DNA from: an uncultured Anaerocolumna sp. | Lineage (GTDB): Bacteria; Bacillota; Clostridia; Lachnospirales; Lachnospiraceae | Direction of reading: 5' to 3' | DNA: 10,128 nt | Assembly (NCBI GenBank): GCA_937901695.1 | Contig: CALDJN010000130.1 | Span: 1 to 10,128, forward strand | In this document: positions 1-6,500 of the stretch, one piece after another | How positions within the stretch are numbered: position 1 is the first letter of the stretch | Layout: each line of letters begins with the position of its first letter | The notes under the pieces: model-generated | The model's input: the letters and a program-made list of their open reading frames with translations, nothing else | What the model was told of the DNA's origin: nothing | Database searches by the model: none | Made by a program: the position numbers and the translations under genes

Positions 1-141
1 ATCGTATTAGAACCATCGAATTTTTCAACGGAACATGAAATATATCCCATGCCTACTCTCTAAGGTCTGAACAACCTATATTAGGCAAAGCGTACGTGCG
101 TTAAGTTAATGCGATAAATTTTTATTTAAAATACTACTACA

Positions 142-2148
142 CTAGATTTTAAATTTTTCAACTAACATATGTAATTTTGTTGCCAACTCAGACAAATTAT
201 CACTTGATCCAGCAATTTCTTCAACGGAAGCAGTTTGCTCCTCCGTAGACGCAGATGCTTGTTGACTGGCTGCGGCATTTTCTTCAGCAATGGCAGATAA
301 ATTTTCTAAAGCTTCCAAAATCTCTTTTCTCATTTCATCCATTTCATCTTCAGATTCACGTAATTGTTTTACATCTGCAATAGAATTCTTTGTAGAAGTA
401 GCAATTAGTTCATATTTATCCTTGCTATTGCTTACACTTTGAGCTTGTTCATTAGATATAGAAATTACTCTTTTCATGTTTTCTACAGCGTTAGAGGTAT
501 TATTTTGCAATTCAGCGACTATCTCGTTAATTATTTTCGTTGAACTGGAAGACTGTTCAGCTAAATTTCTAATTTCTTCTGCAACAACTGCAAATCCTTT
601 ACCGGCATCTCCTGCTCTTGCAGCTTCTATGGCTGCATTTAAAGATAATAAGTTAGTTTGCTGTGCAATTGACTCAATTAAAGTACTTACTTCTCCTATT
701 TTATTTGAACTTTTATTGGTTTGCATGATAACTTTATAAATTTTTTCGACTGCATCCGTACTTTCCTTTGTAATTTTACTTAATGAATCAATTTCTGTTA
801 AACCTTCCTTAACTACTTCCGTAACCTTATTAGAAGAGGCATTCACATTATTTATGTATTCTTGTACCTTTTCAATTGTTTTACCTAATAAGATAGCCTT
901 AGCAGATCCGGCTTCGGTATTCTTTGCCTGTTCCGATGCTCCTTGTGCAATTTCCTCCACTGTTTTTGCAACCTCTTGTGCAGCTGCAGCCGTTTGCTGC
1001 GATGTTGCAGTTAGTTCTTCTGAAGAAGCTGCCATTTGTTCAGAAGAATTATTAATATCTAATATAATATCACGAATATGATTAATAATACTTTGTAAAG
1101 CCCTTGCTAAAATTCCTATTTCATTATTCATTTTTAGATATTTATCATCAACACTTTCTACCAAATCTAAATCGGCAATCCTCATTCCATGTTCTACTGT
1201 TTTAATGATTGGTTTCGTTATGTAATTTCCGATTGCATATGTAATAGCTATGCTTATGATAAGAGCAATAACTGAAATAATGAGAATAGTACTCGTTAAA
1301 GTTGATAATTCAGATAATACTTCGCTTTTATTAGCGGTAATAATAAATGTCCAGTCCGTACTTTCAATTGGTGCATATCCTAGGTAAAAAGTACCATCAT
1401 TGGTTTTATAAATATCCGTTCCTTGTTTTTTCTCCAAAATATGCTCAAAAGCCCTCCCAATTCCTTCAAAACTTGAATCGGTTTTCGCTTTTTCTATAGG
1501 TGAAACCATATTCATTACCATTTCTTTATCCGGATGTCCTATGATAACACCGTCATGATTTATAATATAGCCATATCCTTCTTTTCCGAATCCTGTATCC
1601 GCAGCCATATTACTTAAAGCATTACCGTCTCTAAAACCAACTAGTGCACCAACTACTTTACTATTATCTTCAATAGGAACTGCCTGCATTAGAACTAATT
1701 CTTTTGTATTTGGATTAACACCAAAATTAATTGCATTCCCATCTCCATCTAAAGCTTTTCTTATTGGGTCGGATTCAGATAATTTAATGGAATCCCCATC
1801 AGAGAAGTTAATGGTACCATCTAACTTCATAATTCCTATATCAATAAAGGTACTTTCTTCAAGGGCATTTTTAAGAATAGGCTGCTGAAGCCTCCAATCC
1901 ATACTTTGTATACTATCTAACACAGCTAATGTTGACAATATACGCCTTTGAATATCTAACCGGCTTTTTTCTAATTTTGCTGCATCCTGGGATAAAGATA
2001 AAATTGAACTATTTGCCTCTTTAACAAGTATATTACTGGATACCTTTATGGCAATTACTCCTAAAGATATAGATAGTGCTAGGACTAAAACAGAAAATAA
2101 TATAATTAGTTCCGTTTTTATACTTCCTCTTTTTTTAGTTTTACTCAT
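142..2148 (-). CDS. Methyl-accepting chemotaxis protein, dCache sensor type (668 aa)
   Basis: This is a membrane chemoreceptor that should bind a ligand outside the cell and control CheA kinase through CheW. Residues about 13-35 form the first membrane helix, about 40-270 an extracellular double-Cache region, and about 285-307 the second helix. A HAMP segment follows to about 362, then a long coiled coil. The signalling hairpin tip at about 497-532 contains NLLSLNAAIEAARAG and GKGFAVVAEEIRNLAEQS, the hallmark of the family. Glu/Gln/Ala/Ser-rich stretches on both sides are typical methylation regions. An ATG 18 codons further upstream (2202) is in frame but has no ribosome binding site; the ATG at 2148 has GGGAGG five to six bases before it, so I chose that. 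The R-x-W-Y signature of amino-acid-binding dCache domains is not visible, so the ligand is unknown. There is no CheR/CheB-tethering pentapeptide at the C terminus. Confidence 0.95.
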   Translation of the reverse strand: MSKTKKRGSIKTELIILFSVLVLALSISLGVIAIKVSSNILVKEANSSILSLSQDAAKLEKSRLDIQRRILSTLAVLDSIQSMDWRLQQPILKNALEESTFIDIGIMKLDGTINFSDGDSIKLSESDPIRKALDGDGNAINFGVNPNTKELVLMQAVPIEDNSKVVGALVGFRDGNALSNMAADTGFGKEGYGYIINHDGVIIGHPDKEMVMNMVSPIEKAKTDSSFEGIGRAFEHILEKKQGTDIYKTNDGTFYLGYAPIESTDWTFIITANKSEVLSELSTLTSTILIISVIALIISIAITYAIGNYITKPIIKTVEHGMRIADLDLVESVDDKYLKMNNEIGILARALQSIINHIRDIILDINNSSEQMAASSEELTATSQQTAAAAQEVAKTVEEIAQGASEQAKNTEAGSAKAILLGKTIEKVQEYINNVNASSNKVTEVVKEGLTEIDSLSKITKESTDAVEKIYKVIMQTNKSSNKIGEVSTLIESIAQQTNLLSLNAAIEAARAGDAGKGFAVVAEEIRNLAEQSSSSTKIINEIVAELQNNTSNAVENMKRVISISNEQAQSVSNSKDKYELIATSTKNSIADVKQLRESEDEMDEMRKEILEALENLSAIAEENAAASQQASASTEEQTASVEEIAGSSDNLSELATKLHMLVEKFKI

Positions 2149-2215
2149 GTTGCCTCCCAAATCTCTATAGTATTTACAACCCATATTTAATACTACCCCC
2201 ATATAAATAGTAGTG

Positions 2216-2233
2216 CTATAAACAATAATCCAT
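2216..2233 (-). other. Possible five-codon leader ORF upstream of the dCache chemoreceptor
   Basis: Reading the minus strand, AGGAGGAG (2238-2245) is followed after TTTT by ATG and a five-codon frame, MDYCL, ending in TAG. The ribosome binding site is stronger and better spaced than most in the window, yet the frame closes at once, 67 bases before the chemoreceptor start and in a different frame from it. It could be a translated leader, the remnant of an older start region, or a chance purine tract. Nothing shows that the peptide itself has a function. Confidence 0.25.
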
Positions 2234-2440
2234 AAAACTCCTCCTTATATAATTTATCAATATATGTCCAATACTGTTTTTAATTATAGCTTACAAAATA
2301 AGAATTGTTACTATCTTACTCTATCTGTCAATGACGCTATGATGACAAATTAAGAATTGAAAGGTAATCCATTTTAATTATATAGACAAAAATTAAATTT
2401 ATTGATATATTTGATAAGAAAGTGAAATAAAGTACCACTT

Positions 2441-2510
2441 GTATTAGTGATATAACATAATATTTATATAAAAGTAAATAAAATGCTTAATTTCGTTTTA
2501 TCACTTATAC
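2441..2510. promoter_or_regulatory. Widely spaced imperfect inverted repeat upstream of the helix-turn-helix gene (candidate operator pair)
   Basis: GTATTAGTGATATAAC at 2441-2456 and GTTTTATCACTTATAC at 2495-2510 are reverse complements at 14 of 16 positions. The two arms are 54 bp apart centre to centre, close to five helical turns, and the second ends 67 bases before the start at 2578. This would suit two sites bound by a DNA-looping or cooperative regulator, possibly the product of the adjacent gene, but that is inference. The rest of the 429-base intergenic region (2149-2577) is very AT-rich. I see no convincing sigma-A promoter and no CCGATA-type flagellar sigma site there. Confidence 0.35.
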
Positions 2511-2577
2511 CGTAATATTGATCCCTTTAAGTAAAATAATTTCATTTTTATTATAGTAAAGAAGGAAGTACCATTAC

Positions 2578-4227
2578 ATGACGACTAAAATGACTTTTGG
2601 TGACTGCCTCAAATATTTACTTACTACTTTTGATATAAGTTTTAAAAAATTATCAAGAGCAATTAATGTGGATAGCTCACTTATAAGCCGTTGGATTCAC
2701 GGGAAAAGAATTCCTGCATATGATACAGTTTACATTGAAAATATAGCTGATTATCTTTCGAAAAATGTAACTAATTCATTTCAAATAAAATTATTGAATG
2801 ATCTTTATGCGAATTTATGTGCAGATAAGGATATAATAGACAATAATGCCGAGAAGATAAGTAAAGTACTATTAGAAGCACAAGGTTATTCCATTGAATG
2901 TAAGAAAAAAGAGGATGAAAAAAGCAGAAATAATATAAAAAGCAAAAAAGCCCTATGGAAAACAGAGGAATCTTCTTTAGATAATAATATTAGAGAAAAT
3001 ATAAAAATGGATCAATTAGAAAAAAGAAATTTAATCAGCTATAACAGTACGGTAAGTTTATCTAGAAATGATAAAATTATATATGGGACAAATAATATTT
3101 TAAAAGTTATCATCCTATTATTGGAAACAGCAGTATTAGAAAAAAAGAATGATAATAATATCATATATTTTACATTTAATAATGATTTTAACAACATATT
3201 TACTTCTAATAACATGTTATTTATAAAATTAAGAAATGCTCTGCTAAAAACTATTGAAAGCGGTTGGAATGTTATTTTTATTATTAGAATTAATAATAAT
3301 ATAGAACGAATCATGAAATTCACGGATTATATATTTCCATTGATTCACACAGGAAAAGTAAATATATATTATTTAAATAAATATGATTTATTTACATTAG
3401 AAAAAGAATTATGTATTGTATCTGGTTTAGGGGTATTATCCTGTTTTCCCTTTGGCGAAAATGAGTTGGCCAATTGTAGCTTTTATATCAACACAAAAGC
3501 CGGTGTTGATATTTTTTCAAATTATATTAAATCCATACTAAAATGTCATGCCATTAAACTTTTAAAATTTTATTATAAAAATATGGAAGAAGATTTCTAT
3601 AATGCAATTACAGAGTTATATGAAAAACCAGGTAATCAATTAAACTATAACAGTAATTTTAGCTTGTTCCTGCTTCCAGAAGAACTGTATAAAAAATTAC
3701 TCATAAAAAATAATTATTCAGCCAATGAGATTTTACTTTCTTTATATTATTATAGAAAACTATTAAATGGTTTCAAAAAAAATATACAAAATTATAAATA
3801 CATAGACATTTGTTTAGCAGAATCTATAGAGCAGTTAGTGAATCACAAAATTCTTTATCTTCATTCATGTAATGATGTCAAAATTGTAGACTTAGAAAAA
3901 CAAGATATAATCGATTATATTCAAAATATTATACATTTTATTCAAGCGTATGACAATTATGAAATTGCTGTTATTTTTAATACCTCGGATAACTACATAC
4001 AAAATAATGCCTCTAATTATATTGTCAAAGAAAGGCAAGCTGTTTTTATAAACGTTATAAATTCATTAAAAGGAAAATCCGGATTAAAAATATCCATAGA
4101 AGAACCTATGCTTGTAAAGGCATTCGTGGAAAATTATCATGAAATGTGGGATAAAATTGCCCCGATTAACAAAGATAAAAAAGAGAATATTGCTTGGCTT
4201 CAAGATTATCTTGATTGCTTAAAATAA
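2578..4227 (+). CDS. Large XRE-like helix-turn-helix protein with unrecognised C-terminal region (549 aa)
   Basis: The first 65 or so residues look like an XRE/Cro-type DNA-binding domain. Residues 22-46 (FKKLSRAINVDSSLISRWIHGKRIP) have the helix-turn-helix pattern, with recognition helix near 33-38. A lysine/glutamate-rich linker covers about 90-150. The remaining 400 residues alternate hydrophobic strands and helices, are rich in Asn, Ile, Lys and Tyr, and contain no membrane segment or catalytic motif I know. One stretch (about 165-290: predicted strand, helix, GWNVIFIIR strand, then a second strand set) loosely recalls PLD-fold sensor domains fused to regulators, but this is a weak impression. 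A transcriptional regulator is the best guess; its signal is unknown. AAGGA lies 11 bases before the ATG, a slightly long spacing. The gene stands alone, divergent from the chemoreceptor, and is visibly richer in AAT, ATA and AAA codons than its neighbours, which may indicate a different origin or relaxed constraint. Confidence 0.7.
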   Translation: MTTKMTFGDCLKYLLTTFDISFKKLSRAINVDSSLISRWIHGKRIPAYDTVYIENIADYLSKNVTNSFQIKLLNDLYANLCADKDIIDNNAEKISKVLLEAQGYSIECKKKEDEKSRNNIKSKKALWKTEESSLDNNIRENIKMDQLEKRNLISYNSTVSLSRNDKIIYGTNNILKVIILLLETAVLEKKNDNNIIYFTFNNDFNNIFTSNNMLFIKLRNALLKTIESGWNVIFIIRINNNIERIMKFTDYIFPLIHTGKVNIYYLNKYDLFTLEKELCIVSGLGVLSCFPFGENELANCSFYINTKAGVDIFSNYIKSILKCHAIKLLKFYYKNMEEDFYNAITELYEKPGNQLNYNSNFSLFLLPEELYKKLLIKNNYSANEILLSLYYYRKLLNGFKKNIQNYKYIDICLAESIEQLVNHKILYLHSCNDVKIVDLEKQDIIDYIQNIIHFIQAYDNYEIAVIFNTSDNYIQNNASNYIVKERQAVFINVINSLKGKSGLKISIEEPMLVKAFVENYHEMWDKIAPINKDKKENIAWLQDYLDCLK

Positions 4228-4240
4228 ATACTATAGCTAA

Positions 4241-4326
4241 AATGTCATTGCAAGAAAAATCCATGTATGCAGTTCTACTAATAGGGACTTTTAAACTGCT
4301 TGGAACTTTTCATTGGCAATGACATT
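4241..4326. repeat. 86-base imperfect long hairpin downstream of the helix-turn-helix gene
   Basis: AATGTCATTGC (4241-4251) and GCAATGACATT (4316-4326) are perfect 11-base reverse complements. Inside them, AAAA/TTTT, TCCA/TGGA and GCAGTT (4270-4275) with AACTGC (about 4294-4299) add further pairing, so a transcript would fold into one long interrupted stem with a loop of about 18 bases. It begins 14 bases after the stop codon of the upstream gene. There is no T-tract after it, so it is not a standard intrinsic terminator. It may be a small palindromic repeat element, a transcript-end stabiliser or a small RNA. Confidence 0.5.
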
Positions 4327-4351
4327 ATATTTCAACCATAATTAATATATA

Positions 4352-4390
4352 ATATTATTATTGCGATATTATTATTGTGATATTATATAT
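4352..4390. repeat. Short AT-rich tandem repeat, 14-bp unit
   Basis: ATATTATTATTGCG (4352-4365) is followed directly by ATATTATTATTGTG (4366-4379) and then a decayed partial unit, ATATTATATAT. This gives about 2.8 copies between the two convergent genes. It looks like simple replication slippage in AT-rich intergenic DNA. Confidence 0.6.
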
Positions 4391-4424
4391 TCAGCATTCT
4401 GGCACTCCTTGGAAATATTCTGCA

Positions 4425-4805
4425 TTAGCCATTCATCGCTTTATGCTCATCTTTAAGTTCTTTATATAACTCCAGTGAATTCCATTGTATATTATGTTCA
4501 GTAAGAACAGCTTTTAGTGATATCTTTTCAATGTTGTTATTTCGAAATAGCCTTAACAGTTCATCAATACGCTTACTTGTAAAACCTTTCATAATTAACA
4601 TTTCATCATGAAAGCCTTCATCGGTGTATTCTTCTTCTTTCTTTTCAAAGCCTTTAATACCAGCAAGATAACCGATGGTTTGCAAATACATATCTTTTGT
4701 AATAATTTTATTTTTAACACCCATACGAATCAGAACAAATCTGATTTTATTCAGTTTCTCAGGGTTAATATTATATAAAAGTACTACTTCCTTAGTTACT
4801 TTCAT
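4425..4805 (-). CDS. DUF3783 family protein (126 aa)
   Basis: This small soluble protein matches what I know of the DUF3783 family, found mainly in Clostridia and without an established function. The pattern runs: an N-terminal strand VVLLYNI with a following helix that contains EKLNKIRFVLIRMG; a central GYLAGIKGFEK (45-55); EMLIMKGFT (68-76); a helix ending in LLRLFRNN; and the closing SLKAVLTEHNIQWN (96-109) and YKELKDEHKAM. All these family blocks are present at the usual length, so the gene looks intact. A GTG two codons upstream is in frame, but GGGAGG (4811-4816) overlaps it; that site sits five bases before the ATG at 4805, so I took the ATG. The stop codon of the upstream DegV-like gene is only 21 bases away on the same strand, so the two are very probably co-transcribed. 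Confidence 0.85.
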   Translation of the reverse strand: MKVTKEVVLLYNINPEKLNKIRFVLIRMGVKNKIITKDMYLQTIGYLAGIKGFEKKEEEYTDEGFHDEMLIMKGFTSKRIDELLRLFRNNNIEKISLKAVLTEHNIQWNSLELYKELKDEHKAMNG

Positions 4806-4826
4806 TGGCACCTCCCGTCTAAATGT

Positions 4827-5681
4827 TTATCTGGCAACATATAAGATACCTAATGTCTTAGGTCCGCAGTGGCTGGTAATTACACCACCTGCACTGGTTA
4901 CAGTAATTTCTTTAAACACATTCAAATCCTTTAAAAAGTTATATAGTTCTTCTACTATCTCATCATCACATCCGGAATGGGTAATAAATACTCGGTCTGG
5001 GTCTGCATTTAATAGATTTTCTTTCAAATCATTTGCATATTTTAAAAGAACGGTCCTAATATTACCTCTGTATTTTTTTTCTACAGACATTTTTCCATTG
5101 GATACAATTATCATTGGTTTTAGTTTTAAAGTGTTACCAATAAGTGCTGTTACACTTGAACATCTGCCACCACGAGCAAGGTAAACTAAAGTATCCACTA
5201 CGAAACTTGCCTTCACTTTATCCTGCATGTCATCTACAATATAGTGAACAATTTCTTCTGCCGTATGACCTTTCTCAGCCATAGTCGCCGCTTTTAACAC
5301 TTGCAGGCCGATTCCTGTTGATAAGTTTTTAGAATTAATAATATGTATTTTATTATACTCATAAAACTCTCCTGCTAATCGAACTACATTACAAGTAGAG
5401 GACATGTCTTCTGATATCCCTAAGAATATAATATCTTTATTATCTTCTACATACGGTTTTATAAATTCAATGACATCATTGAGAATCGGAGCTGCTGTTT
5501 TCGGTGTACTATTAGTCTTTTCTGACCATGCATAGATATCTTCTGATGTAATATCCATTCCATCTTTATAACTTTTATCGCCCATATTAATACATAATGG
5601 TATAATACTAATATTATATTGTTCCAATAATTCCTTAGACAAATCGCAAGTACTATCTGCTATTATCTTAATATTACTCAT
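4827..5681 (-). CDS. DegV family fatty-acid-binding protein (FakB-like, 284 aa)
   Basis: DegV/FakB proteins hold a fatty acid in a two-lobed fold and present it to the kinase FakA for phosphorylation, which feeds exogenous acyl chains into phospholipid synthesis. The N terminus IKIIADSTCDLS is the classic DegV opening. It is followed by TPKTAAP (59-65, with Thr62 at the place of the head-group-binding threonine), ISEDMSSTCN (89-98) in place of the usual serine loop, the LVYLARGGRCSS block, and the closing SHCGPKTLGI with His271. The last motif usually reads GPGTLG; here Lys replaces the second Gly. Length is normal. An in-frame GTG four codons upstream overlaps the GAGGAG ribosome binding site; the ATG at 5681 is 11 bases past it and is the likelier start. 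No FakA-like kinase lies in the window. The gene heads a unit with the DUF3783 gene. Confidence 0.93.
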   Translation of the reverse strand: MSNIKIIADSTCDLSKELLEQYNISIIPLCINMGDKSYKDGMDITSEDIYAWSEKTNSTPKTAAPILNDVIEFIKPYVEDNKDIIFLGISEDMSSTCNVVRLAGEFYEYNKIHIINSKNLSTGIGLQVLKAATMAEKGHTAEEIVHYIVDDMQDKVKASFVVDTLVYLARGGRCSSVTALIGNTLKLKPMIIVSNGKMSVEKKYRGNIRTVLLKYANDLKENLLNADPDRVFITHSGCDDEIVEELYNFLKDLNVFKEITVTSAGGVITSHCGPKTLGILYVAR

Positions 5682-5757
5682 ATATTCTCTCACTCCTCTG
5701 AATTTAAAATAATCTGTATCATTTGTTAAACAAACAATACCTTCAATTTAACATTCT

Positions 5758-5786
5758 ACCTGATTATCTTTTTCTAAAACTCAGGT
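5758..5786 (-). promoter_or_regulatory. Small stem-loop in the degV leader region
   Basis: ACCTGA (5758-5763) and TCAGGT (5781-5786) form a six-base stem around a 17-base AT-rich loop, 77 bases before the DegV-like start. It is too weak and too AT-rich in the loop to match any riboswitch class I recognise. It may be chance. Confidence 0.2.
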
Positions 5787-5832
5787 GGTACAAATTTCAT
5801 TCCAATTCCAGAAAGCTCTAGTCAAATTGGAT

Positions 5833-5860
5833 AAAAAAAGTCCCTTTCTCATCAAAGACT
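5833..5860 (-). terminator. Intrinsic-terminator-like hairpin on the minus strand, upstream of degV
   Basis: On the minus strand AGTCTTT (5854-5860) pairs with AGGGACT (5839-5845) through a seven-base stem that includes two G-U pairs, with an eight-base loop, and is followed directly by a run of seven T (5833-5839). It would stop leftward transcripts coming from the repeat region or the second chemoreceptor before they reach the DegV-like gene, about 150 bases on. It could instead be part of a conditional leader. The stem is weak. Confidence 0.35.
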
Positions 5861-6004
5861 CCCAATATACTCCTTTACTTCGTAATTATAGATAATAATT
5901 TATAACCTAATTCTCAGAAAGCCATAAAGATTCCAAAAACCATACTATATATATTATATACTATGAAATTAATTAATCAATCTTTTTTAGAAAGGGAAAT
6001 TTAA

Positions 6005-6233
6005 ATGAAGTGTAGAATGTGTGGAATGTTTGATACTTGGGATACTTGGGATGTTTGGGGTGCTTAGGATGCTTAGGATGTTTGGGATGTTTGGAATGTT
6101 TGGGATGTTTGGGATGTTTGGAATGTTTGGGATATTAGGCATATCTGAGGTATTTAGGATGTTTAGGATATTTAGGGAAAATGTAATCTATTTTTATGTA
6201 CTGGAACATTTTCTCTTATATAGAGTAATGTGA
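6005..6233 (+). pseudogene. Frameshifted MFG-repeat reading frame (unknown, possibly not a gene)
   Basis: An ATG at 6005 follows AGAAAGGGA at a suitable distance and opens MKCRMCGMF, in phase with the 9-bp repeat. At 6032 one repeat unit lacks two bases (TTTG-ATA where other units have TTTGGGATA), and this frame then stops at TAG (6065-6067). Restoring the two bases joins it to an open frame running to TGA at 6231-6233, which reads as repeated MFG, ILG and MLR triplets and then RENVIYFYVLEHFLLYRV. The corrected product would be about 76 residues, strongly hydrophobic with scattered Arg. No family is recognised. A repeat made of multiples of three stays open easily, so it may be non-coding minisatellite DNA. 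The stop codon ends exactly one base before the inverted-repeat element. Confidence 0.3.
6017..6176. repeat. 9-bp minisatellite, consensus ATGTTTGGG, about 18 units
   Basis: Nine-base units run without interruption over 160 bases, apart from one seven-base unit at 6026-6032. The six central units (6078-6131) are ATGTTTGGG or ATGTTTGGA only; the outer units have drifted (ATACTTGGG, ATGCTTAGG, ATATTTAGG). Homogeneous centre and decayed edges fit repeated slippage expansion in the middle. The plus strand is G/T-rich and contrasts with the AT-rich surroundings. Confidence 0.9.
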
Positions 6234-6287
6234 AGTAGGGAAGGGAGGTGTTGCAAAATAAAAATGTCATTGCCATGAAAGCATGTC

Positions 6288-6326
6288 ATTCTTCACAAAT
6301 TCAACAAAGTTGAATTTATGAAGAAT
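6288..6326. repeat. Long palindrome in the left half of the inverted-repeat element
   Basis: ATTCTTCA (6288-6295) and AAATTCAAC (6297-6305) pair with GTTGAATTT (6309-6317) and TGAAGAAT (6319-6326). This gives 17 base pairs with a single C/A mismatch and a three-base loop. The outer ATTCTTC/GAAGAAT words recur in the second hairpin of the element at 6471-6500. No T-tract follows. Confidence 0.85.
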
Positions 6327-6361
6327 CCCTTTCGTTCATAGTGATGCTTTTTAGCATTATA

Positions 6362-6440
6362 ATTCTGAGCAGGTTTTGTCGTTCTAAGCTAGTTTTGCCG
6401 TTCTAAGCTAGTTTTGTTCTAAGCTAATTTTGTCATTCTG
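6362..6440. repeat. Degenerate tandem repeat of about 19 bp (TTCTAAGCTAGTTTTG unit)
   Basis: Units start at 6362, 6381, 6400 and 6417. The first reads ATTCTGAGCAGGTTTTGTC and the next three are GTTCTAAGCTAGTTTTGCC and variants of 17-18 bases. A final partial unit, ATTCTGAG, follows. The right half of the element carries the inverse words: CTCAGAATGACA or CTCAGAATGGCA at about 6509, 6531 and 6551. Confidence 0.75.
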
Positions 6441-6441
6441 A

Positions 6442-6500
6442 GAGCAAATTCAGCTTGCTGAATTGTGCTCGAAGAATCTCACTTTAAAATGAGATTCTTC
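6442..6500. repeat. Two adjacent hairpins at the core of the inverted-repeat element
   Basis: The first (6442-6470) pairs GAGCA plus AATTCAG with CTGAATT plus TGCTC around a CTTG loop, with one bulged base. The second (6471-6500) is an 11-base perfect stem, GAAGAATCTCA with TGAGATTCTTC, around an eight-base loop. Together with the flanking CATTCTGAG and CTCAGAATG words this recalls the CATTCTGAG...GAAGAATCTC intergenic repeats that I remember as recurring in many unrelated bacterial genomes. Confidence 0.8.

Noticed and set aside
2..50. Minus-strand open frame entering from the left edge, starting MGYISCSVEKFDGSNT at an ATG at 48-50.
   Set aside because: Only about 16 codons are visible, there is no clear ribosome binding site, and no family can be recognised. 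A real gene start is possible but cannot be supported. The rest of 1-141 shows no terminator or other clear feature.
476..1081. Plus-strand open frames opposite the first chemoreceptor.
   Set aside because: They are antisense shadows of the coiled-coil region; the Ala/Ser/Cys-rich translations have no start signals or family features.
2256..2285. Possible flagellar sigma promoter (TAAA...TTGATAA on the minus strand) for the dCache chemoreceptor.
   Set aside because: The spacing is about two bases too long and the -10 half lacks the CCGATA core.
3039..3323. Minus-strand frame of 94 codons opposite the helix-turn-helix gene.
   Set aside because: It lies fully inside a well-formed gene on the other strand and its hydrophobic translation reflects AT-rich codons read backwards.
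4675..5184. Plus-strand frame of 169 codons spanning parts of the DUF3783 and DegV-like genes.
   Set aside because: Both opposing genes have clear family motifs and ribosome binding sites; this frame has neither.
6039..6131. Possible G-quadruplex in the G-rich strand of the minisatellite.
   Set aside because: GGG runs exist, but four of them are never separated by only short loops; gaps of six to more than twenty bases make a stable structure unlikely.
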